A DNA stretch of 64,000 nucleotides from Magnetospirillum sp. (GTDB taxonomy: Bacteria > Pseudomonadota > Alphaproteobacteria > Rhodospirillales > Magnetospirillaceae), in the NCBI GenBank assembly GCA_024707145.1, contig JANQAI010000005.1:620001-684000 (forward strand). Direction: 5' to 3'. Shown piece after piece: positions 28,687 to 36,457 of the stretch. Positions within the stretch are counted from its first letter, which is position 1; each line of letters begins with the position of its first letter. Below the pieces are notes generated by a model. That model was not told the origin of the DNA and ran no database searches. It was given only the letters and a program-made list of their open reading frames with translations. The position numbers and the translations under genes were made by a program.

Positions 28687-28933
28687 GCAGCCGCTCCAGC
28701 ACGTTGTCGGCGGCGCAGCCGTGCAGCAGCGGCCCGCCCGCCAGCTTGACGTTGGGGCCGTGGGCGCAATGGCCCAGACAGCCGATGGCCTCCACCTTCC
28801 AATCCAGGCCGCGCAGGGCCACCTGCGACAACAGGGCCTTGCGCAGGCTGTCGCTGCCCGAACCACCGCACGAACCGGCGCCCAGGCGGTGGTGGGTGCA
28901 GACCAGCAGGGTCGGGGGCGGGGATGAGGTCAT
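28676..28933 (-). CDS. thioredoxin-like [2Fe-2S] ferredoxin domain protein
   Basis: An 85-residue protein with the pattern of thioredoxin-like ferredoxins and DUF1636-type metal proteins: CTHHRLGAGSC near the N-terminus and VEAIGCLGHCAHGPNVKLAGG in the middle, giving four Cys ligands. Such small proteins are often next to cobalt, copper or siderophore uptake genes. It overlaps the 3' end of the receptor gene tail-to-tail by 11 bp. ATG 28933 is chosen; a GTG at 28966 is in frame with a GGGGAGAGGG site after it, so the start is not certain. Confidence 0.75.
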   Translation of the reverse strand: MTSSPPPTLLVCTHHRLGAGSCGGSGSDSLRKALLSQVALRGLDWKVEAIGCLGHCAHGPNVKLAGGPLLHGCAADNVLERLLRK

Positions 28934-29068
28934 GGGATGATCATGCCCTCTCCCCGGCGTGGACACCAGCGCCGCCGCTCTTCCGGCATCGCTGCCCTCT
29001 GCCCAGCGTGTCGCCAGGCATGAACGCGCAGCGCGCCCGGCTGTTTCCCGTCTGTTGCTTTCCGCGCC

Positions 29069-29091
29069 GGCGCTAACGCGGCGTTAACGCC
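29069..29091. promoter_or_regulatory. perfect 12-bp palindrome with a second imperfect copy
   Basis: GGCGTTAACGCC at 29080-29091 is a perfect palindrome, and GGCGCTAACGCG directly precedes it, making a tandem pair. It lies about 60 bp upstream of the gene starting at 29149, where an operator would be expected. The factor is unknown. Confidence 0.4.
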
Positions 29092-29148
29092 CGTGGCCCA
29101 GCATGGCAGGCCCGTCCGGATCGGCCGGCGGGCGCTCAGGGGATGGGC

Positions 29149-30192
29149 ATGGCCGACATCATCGAATTGGACCGCGCGGCGCCGGCGCCGCGCGAACGGA
29201 CTTCCTGTGACTCCATCGCGGCGCTGAACCGCCACACCCGCGCCTGTGCCTTTGCCAAGGCCGACATCACCGTGCTGGCCAAGCGCCTGCAGGAGATGGG
29301 CCGGCCGGCGCCGGCCGCCGCCGACCCCCATGACGCCGCCGCCTTGAAGGTGGAGAAGAACGCGCTGGCTCTGGTGTTCATCCCGGCGGTGATGACCGTG
29401 GCCGAAGATCTGGCCGCCCTGCACCCGGACAGTCTGTTCACCCTGCTGCTGGGCCAGCTCGGCATGATCCCCGCCGCCGAGGTGCGCGCCGCCACCGACC
29501 GGCGCAATCCCCAGGCCTTCATCTGCGGCCAGGTCTATGCCTCGCTGCGCAATCTGTTCGAGCACGTGGCCACCGCCTACGTGGCCTTGGCGGTGCGGTC
29601 GGCCGACCAGGGCGACGCCGAGATGGAATGGGTGGTGGAGAACCTGCTGCGCCGCTATCAGCAGGCGCTGAGCGGCTATCACGCCCACACCGCGGTGGCT
29701 TCCACCCATTTCACCCCGGCCGGCCATATCCTGGCCGGCATCAATACCGCCCTGTTCTTCATCCTGCGCGCCCTGTCGGCGCTGACGGTGCTGGGCGGGG
29801 AGCGGCTGGGCCGGCCGCTTACCCGTGACGACCTGGCGCAGGGGATGGGCAACAGCACGCCGCTGCTGCTGACCATCGCCCGTTGTCATCTGGAACAATT
29901 GCTGGCCCTCGAAGGGCCGCTGGGCAAGCACGCCGACCTGTTCATGGCGCGGCTGGACCAGCCGGATTACCGCGATGCCCTGGCGGCCATGTTCGTGGTC
30001 GAACTGGGCGGGAACGGCCTGCGGCTGGAAATCCAGCCCGGCGTTCTGGCCGGCCTGCCGGTGATGTCCAGCCCGAAGCCGCGCACCGGCTGCCCGGCGC
30101 TCTATGCCGCCACCATGGACAACGTCAATGCCATCGTGGCGCTGGCGCGGCTGACCGAACAGGCCTTCGCCAACTTGGCCTTGGCTGCCTGA
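29149..30192 (+). CDS. uncharacterised protein (347 residues)
   Basis: I do not recognise this protein. It is about 347 residues, helical and rich in Ala and Leu, without a signal peptide. Some segments are hydrophobic (HILAGINTALFFILRALSALTVLGG), but they look more amphipathic than transmembrane. ATG 29149 is preferred to ATG 29143 because CAGGGG lies at a better distance. Codon use is typical, so the gene is real. It is alone on its strand between the ferredoxin-like gene and a small membrane protein, and context does not suggest a function. Confidence 0.72.
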   Translation: MADIIELDRAAPAPRERTSCDSIAALNRHTRACAFAKADITVLAKRLQEMGRPAPAAADPHDAAALKVEKNALALVFIPAVMTVAEDLAALHPDSLFTLLLGQLGMIPAAEVRAATDRRNPQAFICGQVYASLRNLFEHVATAYVALAVRSADQGDAEMEWVVENLLRRYQQALSGYHAHTAVASTHFTPAGHILAGINTALFFILRALSALTVLGGERLGRPLTRDDLAQGMGNSTPLLLTIARCHLEQLLALEGPLGKHADLFMARLDQPDYRDALAAMFVVELGGNGLRLEIQPGVLAGLPVMSSPKPRTGCPALYAATMDNVNAIVALARLTEQAFANLALAA

Positions 30193-30199
30193 GGCAGTA

Positions 30200-30340
30200 T
30201 CAGCCGGTGCTCAGCGAGGCCGCCCACACCAGGGTGGCGGCGCACATCACCGCCATGGCCACCATGGCGATCCAGGACAGGTTGTGGGCCGCGGCGCGGG
30301 GCTGCGGCTCGGACGCGGGCGTGTCTTCGTGCTGGGTCAC
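30200..30340 (-). CDS. small single-helix membrane protein
   Basis: This 46-residue protein has one membrane helix (LSWIAMVAMAVMCAATLVWAASL) preceded by a polar N-terminus. I choose the GTG at 30340 (TQHEDTPASE) because AGAGGAT lies just upstream, over the ATG at 30388. The protein is similar in size to small respiratory or envelope peptides, but no family is recognised. Confidence 0.55.
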   Translation of the reverse strand: MTQHEDTPASEPQPRAAAHNLSWIAMVAMAVMCAATLVWAASLSTG

Positions 30341-30443
30341 GGGATCCTCTCGGCGCTGGTGAAGCGGCATCCTAGACCAGGCCGGCAAGGGATACTCCTT
30401 ACTTCTTGGTCAGGTTGCCCCTTGGTCAAGTTGTCTGGCCGCC

Positions 30444-30674
30444 CTATTTGCGGCGCAGTTCCGAGCGGCTGTAATTGCTCAAATGGCCTTCCCGGGCGGC
30501 CTGGGCGCGCACCTGGCCCAGCGCTTCCTTGGTCTTGCCATGCACCGCCGCTGCCGACATCAGGCGTTCCAGCTTCTGGCCGCCGCATTCCGGGCAGGCG
30601 GGAACCTCGTCGCCGCGCACCAGCGTCTCGAAGACGGTGTCGCAGCCCGGGCAGTGGTAGGAATAGAACGGCAT
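30444..30674 (-). CDS. FmdB family zinc-ribbon protein
   Basis: A 76-residue FmdB-type regulator-like protein. The zinc ribbon is clear: MPFYSYHCPGCDTVFETL, then CPECGG, giving two CxxC pairs. The remaining C-terminal part is polar and basic. FmdB family proteins are small zinc-binding proteins sometimes linked to formamidase or amidase control; function here is unknown. It is a single gene with an intact frame. Confidence 0.88.
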   Translation of the reverse strand: MPFYSYHCPGCDTVFETLVRGDEVPACPECGGQKLERLMSAAAVHGKTKEALGQVRAQAAREGHLSNYSRSELRRK

Positions 30675-30750
30675 GGAATCCTCGCAGGCAGAATGTCTGC
30701 CTGCGAGATTAGCACTTATGGCCGATGATGAAAATGTGGGCGGCTGGTCG

Positions 30751-31495
30751 TCAATACAGGTGCTGGCCGCCGGTCACGAACACCTCGGACCCGGTCACAT
30801 AGGCGAAGTCATCGGTGCACAGGCGGAAGACGGTGCCGGCCACGTCCTCGGGCGTGCCCATGCGGTCCAGCGGAATGCGCGGCACCAGCGCCTCGTACTC
30901 GGCCGAGATCATCTCGGTGCTGATCTCGCCGGGCGCCACCGCGTTGACCCGCACTCCCAGTTGGGCGAATTCCGCCGCCATCTCGCGGGTCAGGCCGGAC
31001 AGCGCCGCCTTCGAGGTGGAATAGGCCGAGCCGGCGAAGGGATGGACGTAATGGCCGGCGATGGAGGTGATGTTGACGATGGCCCCCTTGCCGCGATGCA
31101 GCGGGGTGGCAAAGCCGCGGGCCAGCCGCAGGGGTGCGAAGAAGTTCAGGCTCGAACACCTGCTTCCAGCCGTCGATGGGGCCGTTGAGCACGCCCAGGC
31201 GCTCCTTGTAGGGCGTCTTGGGGCTGACGCCCGCATTGTTGACCAGGGCGTGCAGCGGGTCGTCGCCCAGCAGCTTGCGCGCCGCCTGCACGAAGGCGTC
31301 GGCGCTGGCGGGATCGGCCAGGTCGGCGACGATGTGGTGGGCCCAGTTGCGGTCGCGCCGGCATTCCTCGGGAATGGGGGCCCGCGCGCAGGTGATCACC
31401 CGCCAGCCCTCGGCCAGGAAACGCTTGGCGATGGCGTGGCCGATACCCCGGCTGGCGCCGGAGATCACCACCGTCCTGGGTGCCGCGGCGCTCAT
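30751..31495 (-). CDS. SDR-family oxidoreductase, frameshifted in this sequence
   Basis: Repaired, this is about 247 residues of classical short-chain dehydrogenase. It has the NAD(P) motif SGASRGIGHA (about 11-20), NNAG, the catalytic set Ser in NITSIAGHYVHP with Tyr-x-x-x-Lys in YSTSKAAL, and NAVAPGEI. The end DDFAYVTGSEVFVTGGQHLY is typical of 3-ketoacyl-ACP-reductase-like SDRs. The substrate is not predictable. One extra C at CAGGCTC 31147-31153 breaks the frame; correction gives KQVFELNFFAPLRL. Its ATG overlaps the sppA stop by 4 nt, so it is the distal gene of an sppA operon. Confidence 0.85.
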
Positions 31496-33258
31496 GGCGA
31501 GGCCTTGGGCACCACTGGCATGCGCAGCGCGCCGGCCTTGGGGTCCATGGCTTCCAGCTTGTCCACCACCGGGGCCAGCACGCGGGCGGCGCGCAGCAGC
31601 GTCTCGGCCCCCTTGTCCTCGGCCATGCCGCCGCGCGCGGCCAGCTTGGACAGCAGCTCCAGCGGCGATTCCGGTTCGGGGAAGGCCACCATCTCCAGCG
31701 GCGCGTCGGCGGCCAGCTTCAGCAGTTCGCGCAGCTGCGTCTCGGCCACGTCATAGCCGCCCAGCGCGTCCACCAGCCCCAGGCCCTTGGCCTCGGCGCC
31801 GCTCCACACGCGGCCGCGCGCCATGGGCTCCAGCTTGTCCACCGGCATATGGCGCCCCTCGGCGGCCCGGTTGGTGAAGTCGGTGTAGATGCGGTCCAGC
31901 ATCACGTTGACGCGTTCCCACGCCTGGGGCGAGAAGGGGCGGTTGGGGCTCCACATGGGGGCGTTGTCGCCGCGATGGATCTCGTCCCAGCTGACCCCCA
32001 GCTTGGGCCAGAAATCGGCCAGCACCATCTTGCCGGTGAAGACGCCGATGGAACCGGTGATCGTGCCTGGCTGGGCGACGATGCGGTCGGCGCCCATGGC
32101 GACGAAATAGCCGCCCGAGGCCGCCACGTTGCCCATGGACACCACCACCGGCTTGCCGGCGGCGCGGGCGCGGCGCACCTCGTTCCATACCGTGTCCGAG
32201 GCCACGTAGGAGCCGCCGGGGCTGTCGACGCGGAACAGGATGGCCTTGATGTCGTCATCCTCGACGGCGTCGCGCAGGGCTTCGGCCACGGTGTCCGAGC
32301 CGAAGCCGTCCTCGCCGCCGAACGGGCGGTCGGACTCGCCGCGCTGGATGGCGCCTTCGCCGGTGATCAGCGCCACCCGGGTGCCCTTGGTCTTGGCGCT
32401 GTGGGCGACATAGGCGGCCACGTCCACCTCGTCGGGTTCGCCGCTGCCGCGGGCCGCGTCCAGCGCCTGGTCGCGATAGCCCAGCTTGTCCACCAGTCCG
32501 GCCGACAGCGCTTCCGAGGCCAGGAAGGGACCCTTGCCGAACAGGGCGCGCACCTTGTCGGCGGGCAGCTTGCGGCCTTCGGCCACGCCGGCCACCACCT
32601 GGGACGACCACGCGTCCAGCAGGCCGTTCAGGGTTTCGACGTTGGCCGGGGTGTACTTCTTCTCGGTGAAGACCTCGATGGCGGTCTTGTATTCCTTGCG
32701 GCCGGCGAATTGCGGCTCGACCCCCAGCAGGTCCAGCGTGCCCCGCAGGAACGGGGTTTCCGCCAGGAAGCCGGTCAGTCCCACGTCGCCCGAGGGCTGC
32801 AGCCACACCTGGCCGAAGGCCGAGGCCAGGTAGTATTCCACCGTGCCGTTGCCGAATTCGCCCATGGTTTCGGAGAACAGCACCGCCGGCTTGCCCGAGG
32901 CGCGGAAGCGGGCAACCGCGTCGCGCACTTCCTGGGCCCGCGCCATGCCCAGATGGGCCTGGCCGATGGTGGCGAACAGGCCGACCACGCGGGGGTCCCT
33001 GGCGGCGCGGTCGATGCCCTCGATCACCTGGCGGGTGACGTAGGTGTCTTCCCCGGTCAGGGTGGCGAAGGGATCGCGCGATGGCGCGTCCTTGAACTGG
33101 TTCTCCAGATCCAGGGTCAGCACCATGTGCCTGGGCAGGGACGGGCCGACCTTGTCGTGCAGGGCGATAGCGCCCCACACCGTCAGGCCGATGCCGACCA
33201 GGAACAGCAGGCCGATCACGGCCAAGGTGGCGACGATGATCCGTCCGAAGCGGCGCAT
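31492..33258 (-). CDS. sppA: signal peptide peptidase SppA (67-kDa type)
   Basis: A 588-residue membrane-anchored serine peptidase that degrades cleaved signal peptides. It has one N-terminal helix (IIVATLAVIGLLFLVGIGLTVWG) and two tandem SppA domains. The catalytic dyad is visible: Lys191 in GRKEYKTAIEVF and Ser381 in VAASGGYFVAMG, with VDSPGGS just before. Length matches E. coli-type SppA rather than the short form. The frame is intact. It is coupled to the downstream SDR gene (ATGA overlap). No other protease gene is nearby. Confidence 0.95.
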   Translation of the reverse strand: MRRFGRIIVATLAVIGLLFLVGIGLTVWGAIALHDKVGPSLPRHMVLTLDLENQFKDAPSRDPFATLTGEDTYVTRQVIEGIDRAARDPRVVGLFATIGQAHLGMARAQEVRDAVARFRASGKPAVLFSETMGEFGNGTVEYYLASAFGQVWLQPSGDVGLTGFLAETPFLRGTLDLLGVEPQFAGRKEYKTAIEVFTEKKYTPANVETLNGLLDAWSSQVVAGVAEGRKLPADKVRALFGKGPFLASEALSAGLVDKLGYRDQALDAARGSGEPDEVDVAAYVAHSAKTKGTRVALITGEGAIQRGESDRPFGGEDGFGSDTVAEALRDAVEDDDIKAILFRVDSPGGSYVASDTVWNEVRRARAAGKPVVVSMGNVAASGGYFVAMGADRIVAQPGTITGSIGVFTGKMVLADFWPKLGVSWDEIHRGDNAPMWSPNRPFSPQAWERVNVMLDRIYTDFTNRAAEGRHMPVDKLEPMARGRVWSGAEAKGLGLVDALGGYDVAETQLRELLKLAADAPLEMVAFPEPESPLELLSKLAARGGMAEDKGAETLLRAARVLAPVVDKLEAMDPKAGALRMPVVPKASP

Positions 33259-33384
33259 GGGCAGGACTTCCTTATGGTTTCAAAGGCCCTGTCTTGGGTG
33301 TAAGCGCGCGCGGTCCGGCGGTCAAGGCATGTGCCGCCCCCGGCGATGGGCGCCGGGGGCGGCATAGGGGCGCGGTCGGGGGGA

Positions 33385-33684
33385 TCAGGCGGCCCCCAGC
33401 GGGGTGATCTCGGCCTCGATGCGCGAGCGGGCGGTGCGCCGCGCCCACTCCAGGTCGTAGCTCATCTGCACGTCCAGCCAGAAGCGGTCGGACGTGCCGA
33501 AGTAATGGGACAGCCGCAGGGCGGTGTCGGCACAGACGGACCGGCGGCAATCCACCAGGTCGTGAACACGGTCGAACGGCATCTTCAGGTCGCGCGCCAG
33601 GCGGGCCACGTCCACGCCGGCGGGCTTGAGGAACTCTTCACGCAGGATCTCGCCCGGATGGATGTTGGGGCGGGTATTCGGCAT
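33385..33684 (-). CDS. higA: HigA-type antitoxin without a partner toxin
   Basis: A 99-residue Xre/HTH protein of the HigA addiction-module family: HPGEILREEFLKPAGVDVARLARDL, a helix-turn-helix with VHDLVDCRRSVCADTALRLSHYFGTSDRFWLDVQ, then a basic tail. In canonical loci a HigB ribonuclease gene of about 90 codons overlaps just upstream. The 256 bp upstream hold no such ORF, and none follows downstream, so it is a solitary antitoxin or a domesticated regulator. Start ATG 33684. Confidence 0.85.
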   Translation of the reverse strand: MPNTRPNIHPGEILREEFLKPAGVDVARLARDLKMPFDRVHDLVDCRRSVCADTALRLSHYFGTSDRFWLDVQMSYDLEWARRTARSRIEAEITPLGAA

Positions 33685-33884
33685 CAGTCATCCTCCTCCC
33701 TTTTGCCCTGGGGCCGGCGGCCGCCACCGCCCGCACCCGAGGTCCCGGAACATCGCTGAATCGGCCCGTCGTCTCAACGGGACGTGTGCGGTAGAAGCGG
33801 CTTTCGGGGGTATGCCGGAGGGAGGATGCCGAAAGTCGTCCCCGGGCGATGGGGGCGGGGCGCAAAATGGTCACCGCCCTTCGA

Positions 33885-33913
33885 TTGACGCGCCGCACAA
33901 GGCTCCTTATGCT
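33885..33913 (+). promoter_or_regulatory. sigma70-like promoter
   Basis: TTGACG at 33885-33890 and TATGCT at 33908-33913 are separated by exactly 17 bp, and lie about 28 bp before ATG 33941. The rest of the 33685-33940 gap is GC-rich with no other feature seen. Confidence 0.5.
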
Positions 33914-33940
33914 CCCGCCCCTTCGGGTTAGGGTTTGACC

Positions 33941-34408
33941 ATGAGTCGTATTTCCGCGCTCCTGCTGGTGCTTGTCGCCCTCGCCGCTCCGGCCCGGGCG
34001 GCCGAGGATGTGCGTCCGGTGGCCCAGGTTCCCCTGGTGCCGGTGGCCGAGGGGCCGAACGAGCCGCTGGACGTCCTGCTGCGCACCTTCTGGGCCGAGT
34101 ACTACAACGCCGCGGGCGACAACGCCTTCGGCCGCAACGACCTGCGGGTCGGGCTGATCGACCTGAACGGCGACGGCCGCGGCGAACTGGTGCTGATGGT
34201 CGACGCCCCCGGCTGGGAGGCCGAGCAGGGCAACCCCTTCGTGGTCGCCGAGTGGCGCAACAAGCGTTGGATCGCCGTGGGCTGGGGCTGGGGCGACGAA
34301 GACACCGTCTTCGCCACCACCGAAGTCCTCGGCGGCTGGCGCAGCATCGACGGCGGCAAGGTGACGCTGCGCTGGAGCGGCCGCGAATACGCCGTCGAGG
34401 CCAAGTAG
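33941..34408 (+). CDS. secreted small protein with EF-hand-like loop
   Basis: A 155-residue protein with an N-terminal signal peptide (ISALLLVLVALAAPARA, cleavage likely after residue 20). In the middle, GLIDLNGDGRGELVLMVD has the Asp-x-Asn-x-Asp pattern of calcium-binding or FG-GAP-like loops. The rest is rich in Trp and Gly (WRNKRWIAVGWGWGDEDTVF). It is likely periplasmic; no family is recognised. A promoter matches just upstream. The gene is followed by a repeat-rich spacer, and the next gene is on the other strand. Confidence 0.68.
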   Translation: MSRISALLLVLVALAAPARAAEDVRPVAQVPLVPVAEGPNEPLDVLLRTFWAEYYNAAGDNAFGRNDLRVGLIDLNGDGRGELVLMVDAPGWEAEQGNPFVVAEWRNKRWIAVGWGWGDEDTVFATTEVLGGWRSIDGGKVTLRWSGREYAVEAK

Positions 34409-34450
34409 CCCGGCTGCCCTTGGCCTCACGGCCATCAGCCGTTCAAGAAA

Positions 34451-34534
34451 CACAGATGAACACAGGCGCCTGACGGCGCACACGGATGAACACAGATTCT
34501 GTGTTCATCCGTGTTTATCGGCGTTCATCCGTGT
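34451..34534. repeat. perfect 16-bp inverted repeat with flanking direct copies
   Basis: ACACGGATGAACACAG (34480-34495) and CTGTGTTCATCCGTGT (34499-34514) form a perfect 16-bp hairpin with the loop ATT. A related unit, CACAGATGAACACAGG, lies at 34451-34466, and GGCGTTCATCCGTGT lies at 34520-34534. It sits between a small secreted protein gene and a chemoreceptor gene. Such ATGAACACAG units are scattered in many bacterial genomes; this may terminate both convergent transcripts. Confidence 0.65.
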
Positions 34535-34638
34535 CCCATGAAACCGATATCGCCGGAATCCATCCAGGTTTGCTCCGCTCCCGAATTAAACCGGACACCC
34601 GTGGACTCGGCCCGGGTATGACGAGGGGAGGGGATTCG

Positions 34639-36328
34639 CTACGCCGCTTCCTCCATCCCGGCGTTGCGGACGCCGCGCAGGAACACCTCCACGTGCTGGC
34701 GCAGTTCGCGCGCCTGGCCCGACAGTTCCCCGGCCGCCTGCATCACCTCGGTGGCGGTGGTGCCGGCGGTGTGGGCGGCCAGGCTGACCTCGACGATGTT
34801 GTGGCTGACCTCCTGGGTGCCGCTGGCCGCCTGTTCCACGTTGCGGGCGATCTCGTGGGTGGCGGCCGATTGTTCCTCCACCGCCGCCGCCACCTGGGCC
34901 GAGGTGTCGCTGATGTCGCGGATGATGGCGGCGATGGAATCGATGGCGCCGGCGGCATCGCGGGCCGAGTCCTGCACCGCGCCGATCTGGGCGGTGATCT
35001 CGGCGGTGGCGCGGGCGGTCTGGGTCGCCAAATTCTTGACCTCGCCGGCCACCACGGCGAAGCCCTTGCCGGCCTCGCCGGCGCGGGCCGCCTCGATGGT
35101 GGCGTTGAGCGCCAGCAGGTTGGTCTGGGCGGCGATGGCGGAGATCAGATCCACCACCTCGCCGATGCGGCCGGCTGCCTGGTTCAGTTCGGCGACGATG
35201 TCGCCCGAGCGGCGGGCCTCGCTCACCGCGCGGTCGGCGATGCGGGCCGAGCTGTCCACTTGGCGGGCGATCTCGGCCTCGGTGATCGACAATTCCTCGG
35301 TGGCGGCGGCCACCGTCTGCACGTTCATGGCGGCATGCTCGGCGGCCGAGGCCACGGCCGAGGATTGCAGCCGGGTCTGCTCGGCGATGGCCGACATGGA
35401 TTGGCTGGTGGCCTGCATCTGGGTGGCGGCGGCGGTCACCGACTTGGCCACTTCGCCGATATGGCCGTCGAACTCGCTGGCCAGGCGCTCGATCTCGGCC
35501 TGCCGCCGCAGTTGTGCTTCCTGCTGGCGCAAGCGCTCGGCAGCGGCCAGGTTGGCCGCCTCCACGTGGTCGCGGAACTTGACCAGGCCGCGCGCCAGTT
35601 CGCCGATCTCGTCGGGGCGGGCGGTGTGGCGGATGTCGAAATCGTGTTCGTCCTGGGTCAGCCGGCGGATGGCGGCGGTGACGTCGCTCAAGGGGCGGGT
35701 GATGTCGCGGCCGATCAGCCCGGCCAGCAGGGCCACGGCGGCCAGCGCCGCCAGGGCGGCGCTGGCGAACATCAGGGCGCGTCGGTGGAAGGCCACGTCC
35801 ACGTCGTCCACGTAGATGCCCGAACCGACCACCCAGCCCCAGGGGGCGAAGCCGGCCACGTAGGACAGTTTCGGCACCGGCGTCTCGGCGCCCGGCTTGG
35901 GCCAGTGATAGTGGACGAAATCGGCGCCCGCCTCGGCCACCCGCCGGTTCATCAGGCGGAACAGGAAGGTGCCGTCGGGATCCTGCATGGCGTCCACGCT
36001 GGTGCCGATCAGCTTGGCGTTGGGATGGGCGAGCATGACCGAGTCGCCCTGCCGGTGCACCCACAGATATTCGGCGCCGTCGTAGCGGATGGCGGAAATG
36101 GCGGCCAGCGCCTGGGCCTGCGCCTCGTCGCGGCTCAGGCTGCCGTCGCGCTCGCGTGCATGGTAATGGGCCAGCAGGGTGCCGCCCAGGCTCGACGATG
36201 TGTCGGGTCTTGATCTCGCGATCGACCAGCAGGTCCGACCGCATTTGAAAGACGGCGAATGCCGCCACCGCCAGGGTGCCCAGCACCGCGGTAGCGACGA
36301 TCAGCCACAGGCGACCGCCAATGCGCAT
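34639..36328 (-). CDS. methyl-accepting chemotaxis protein (sCache-HAMP), frameshifted in this sequence
   Basis: Repaired, this is about 562 residues: a transmembrane helix ([21 protein letters not shown]), a periplasmic single-Cache domain ([44 protein letters not shown]), a second helix, HAMP, and a cytoplasmic signalling domain with the tip sequence [40 protein letters not shown]. It senses an unknown small ligand for the flagellar motor. ATG 36328 has GGGGAGG upstream. One extra C at CAGGCTC 36187-36193 breaks the frame near the N-terminus; correction gives [15 protein letters not shown]. The gene stands alone. Confidence 0.9.
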
Positions 36329-36457
36329 GTTTTCCTCCCCCCGAGCGGACATTGCTCTCGCGGCAATTGGCTCGTGCAGGGGCGGAGTATCTTCAGGGCG
36401 CCGGGCGCGCGTCAACCTTTAGGATAGGATCACTATACCTATGGGCTAATGCTGTGC

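Noticed and set aside
33685..33940. HigB-like toxin upstream of higA
   Set aside because: The plus-strand frame here (33626-33931) is a Pro/Gly-rich shadow, and no minus-strand frame of toxin size or with a RelE fold pattern exists.
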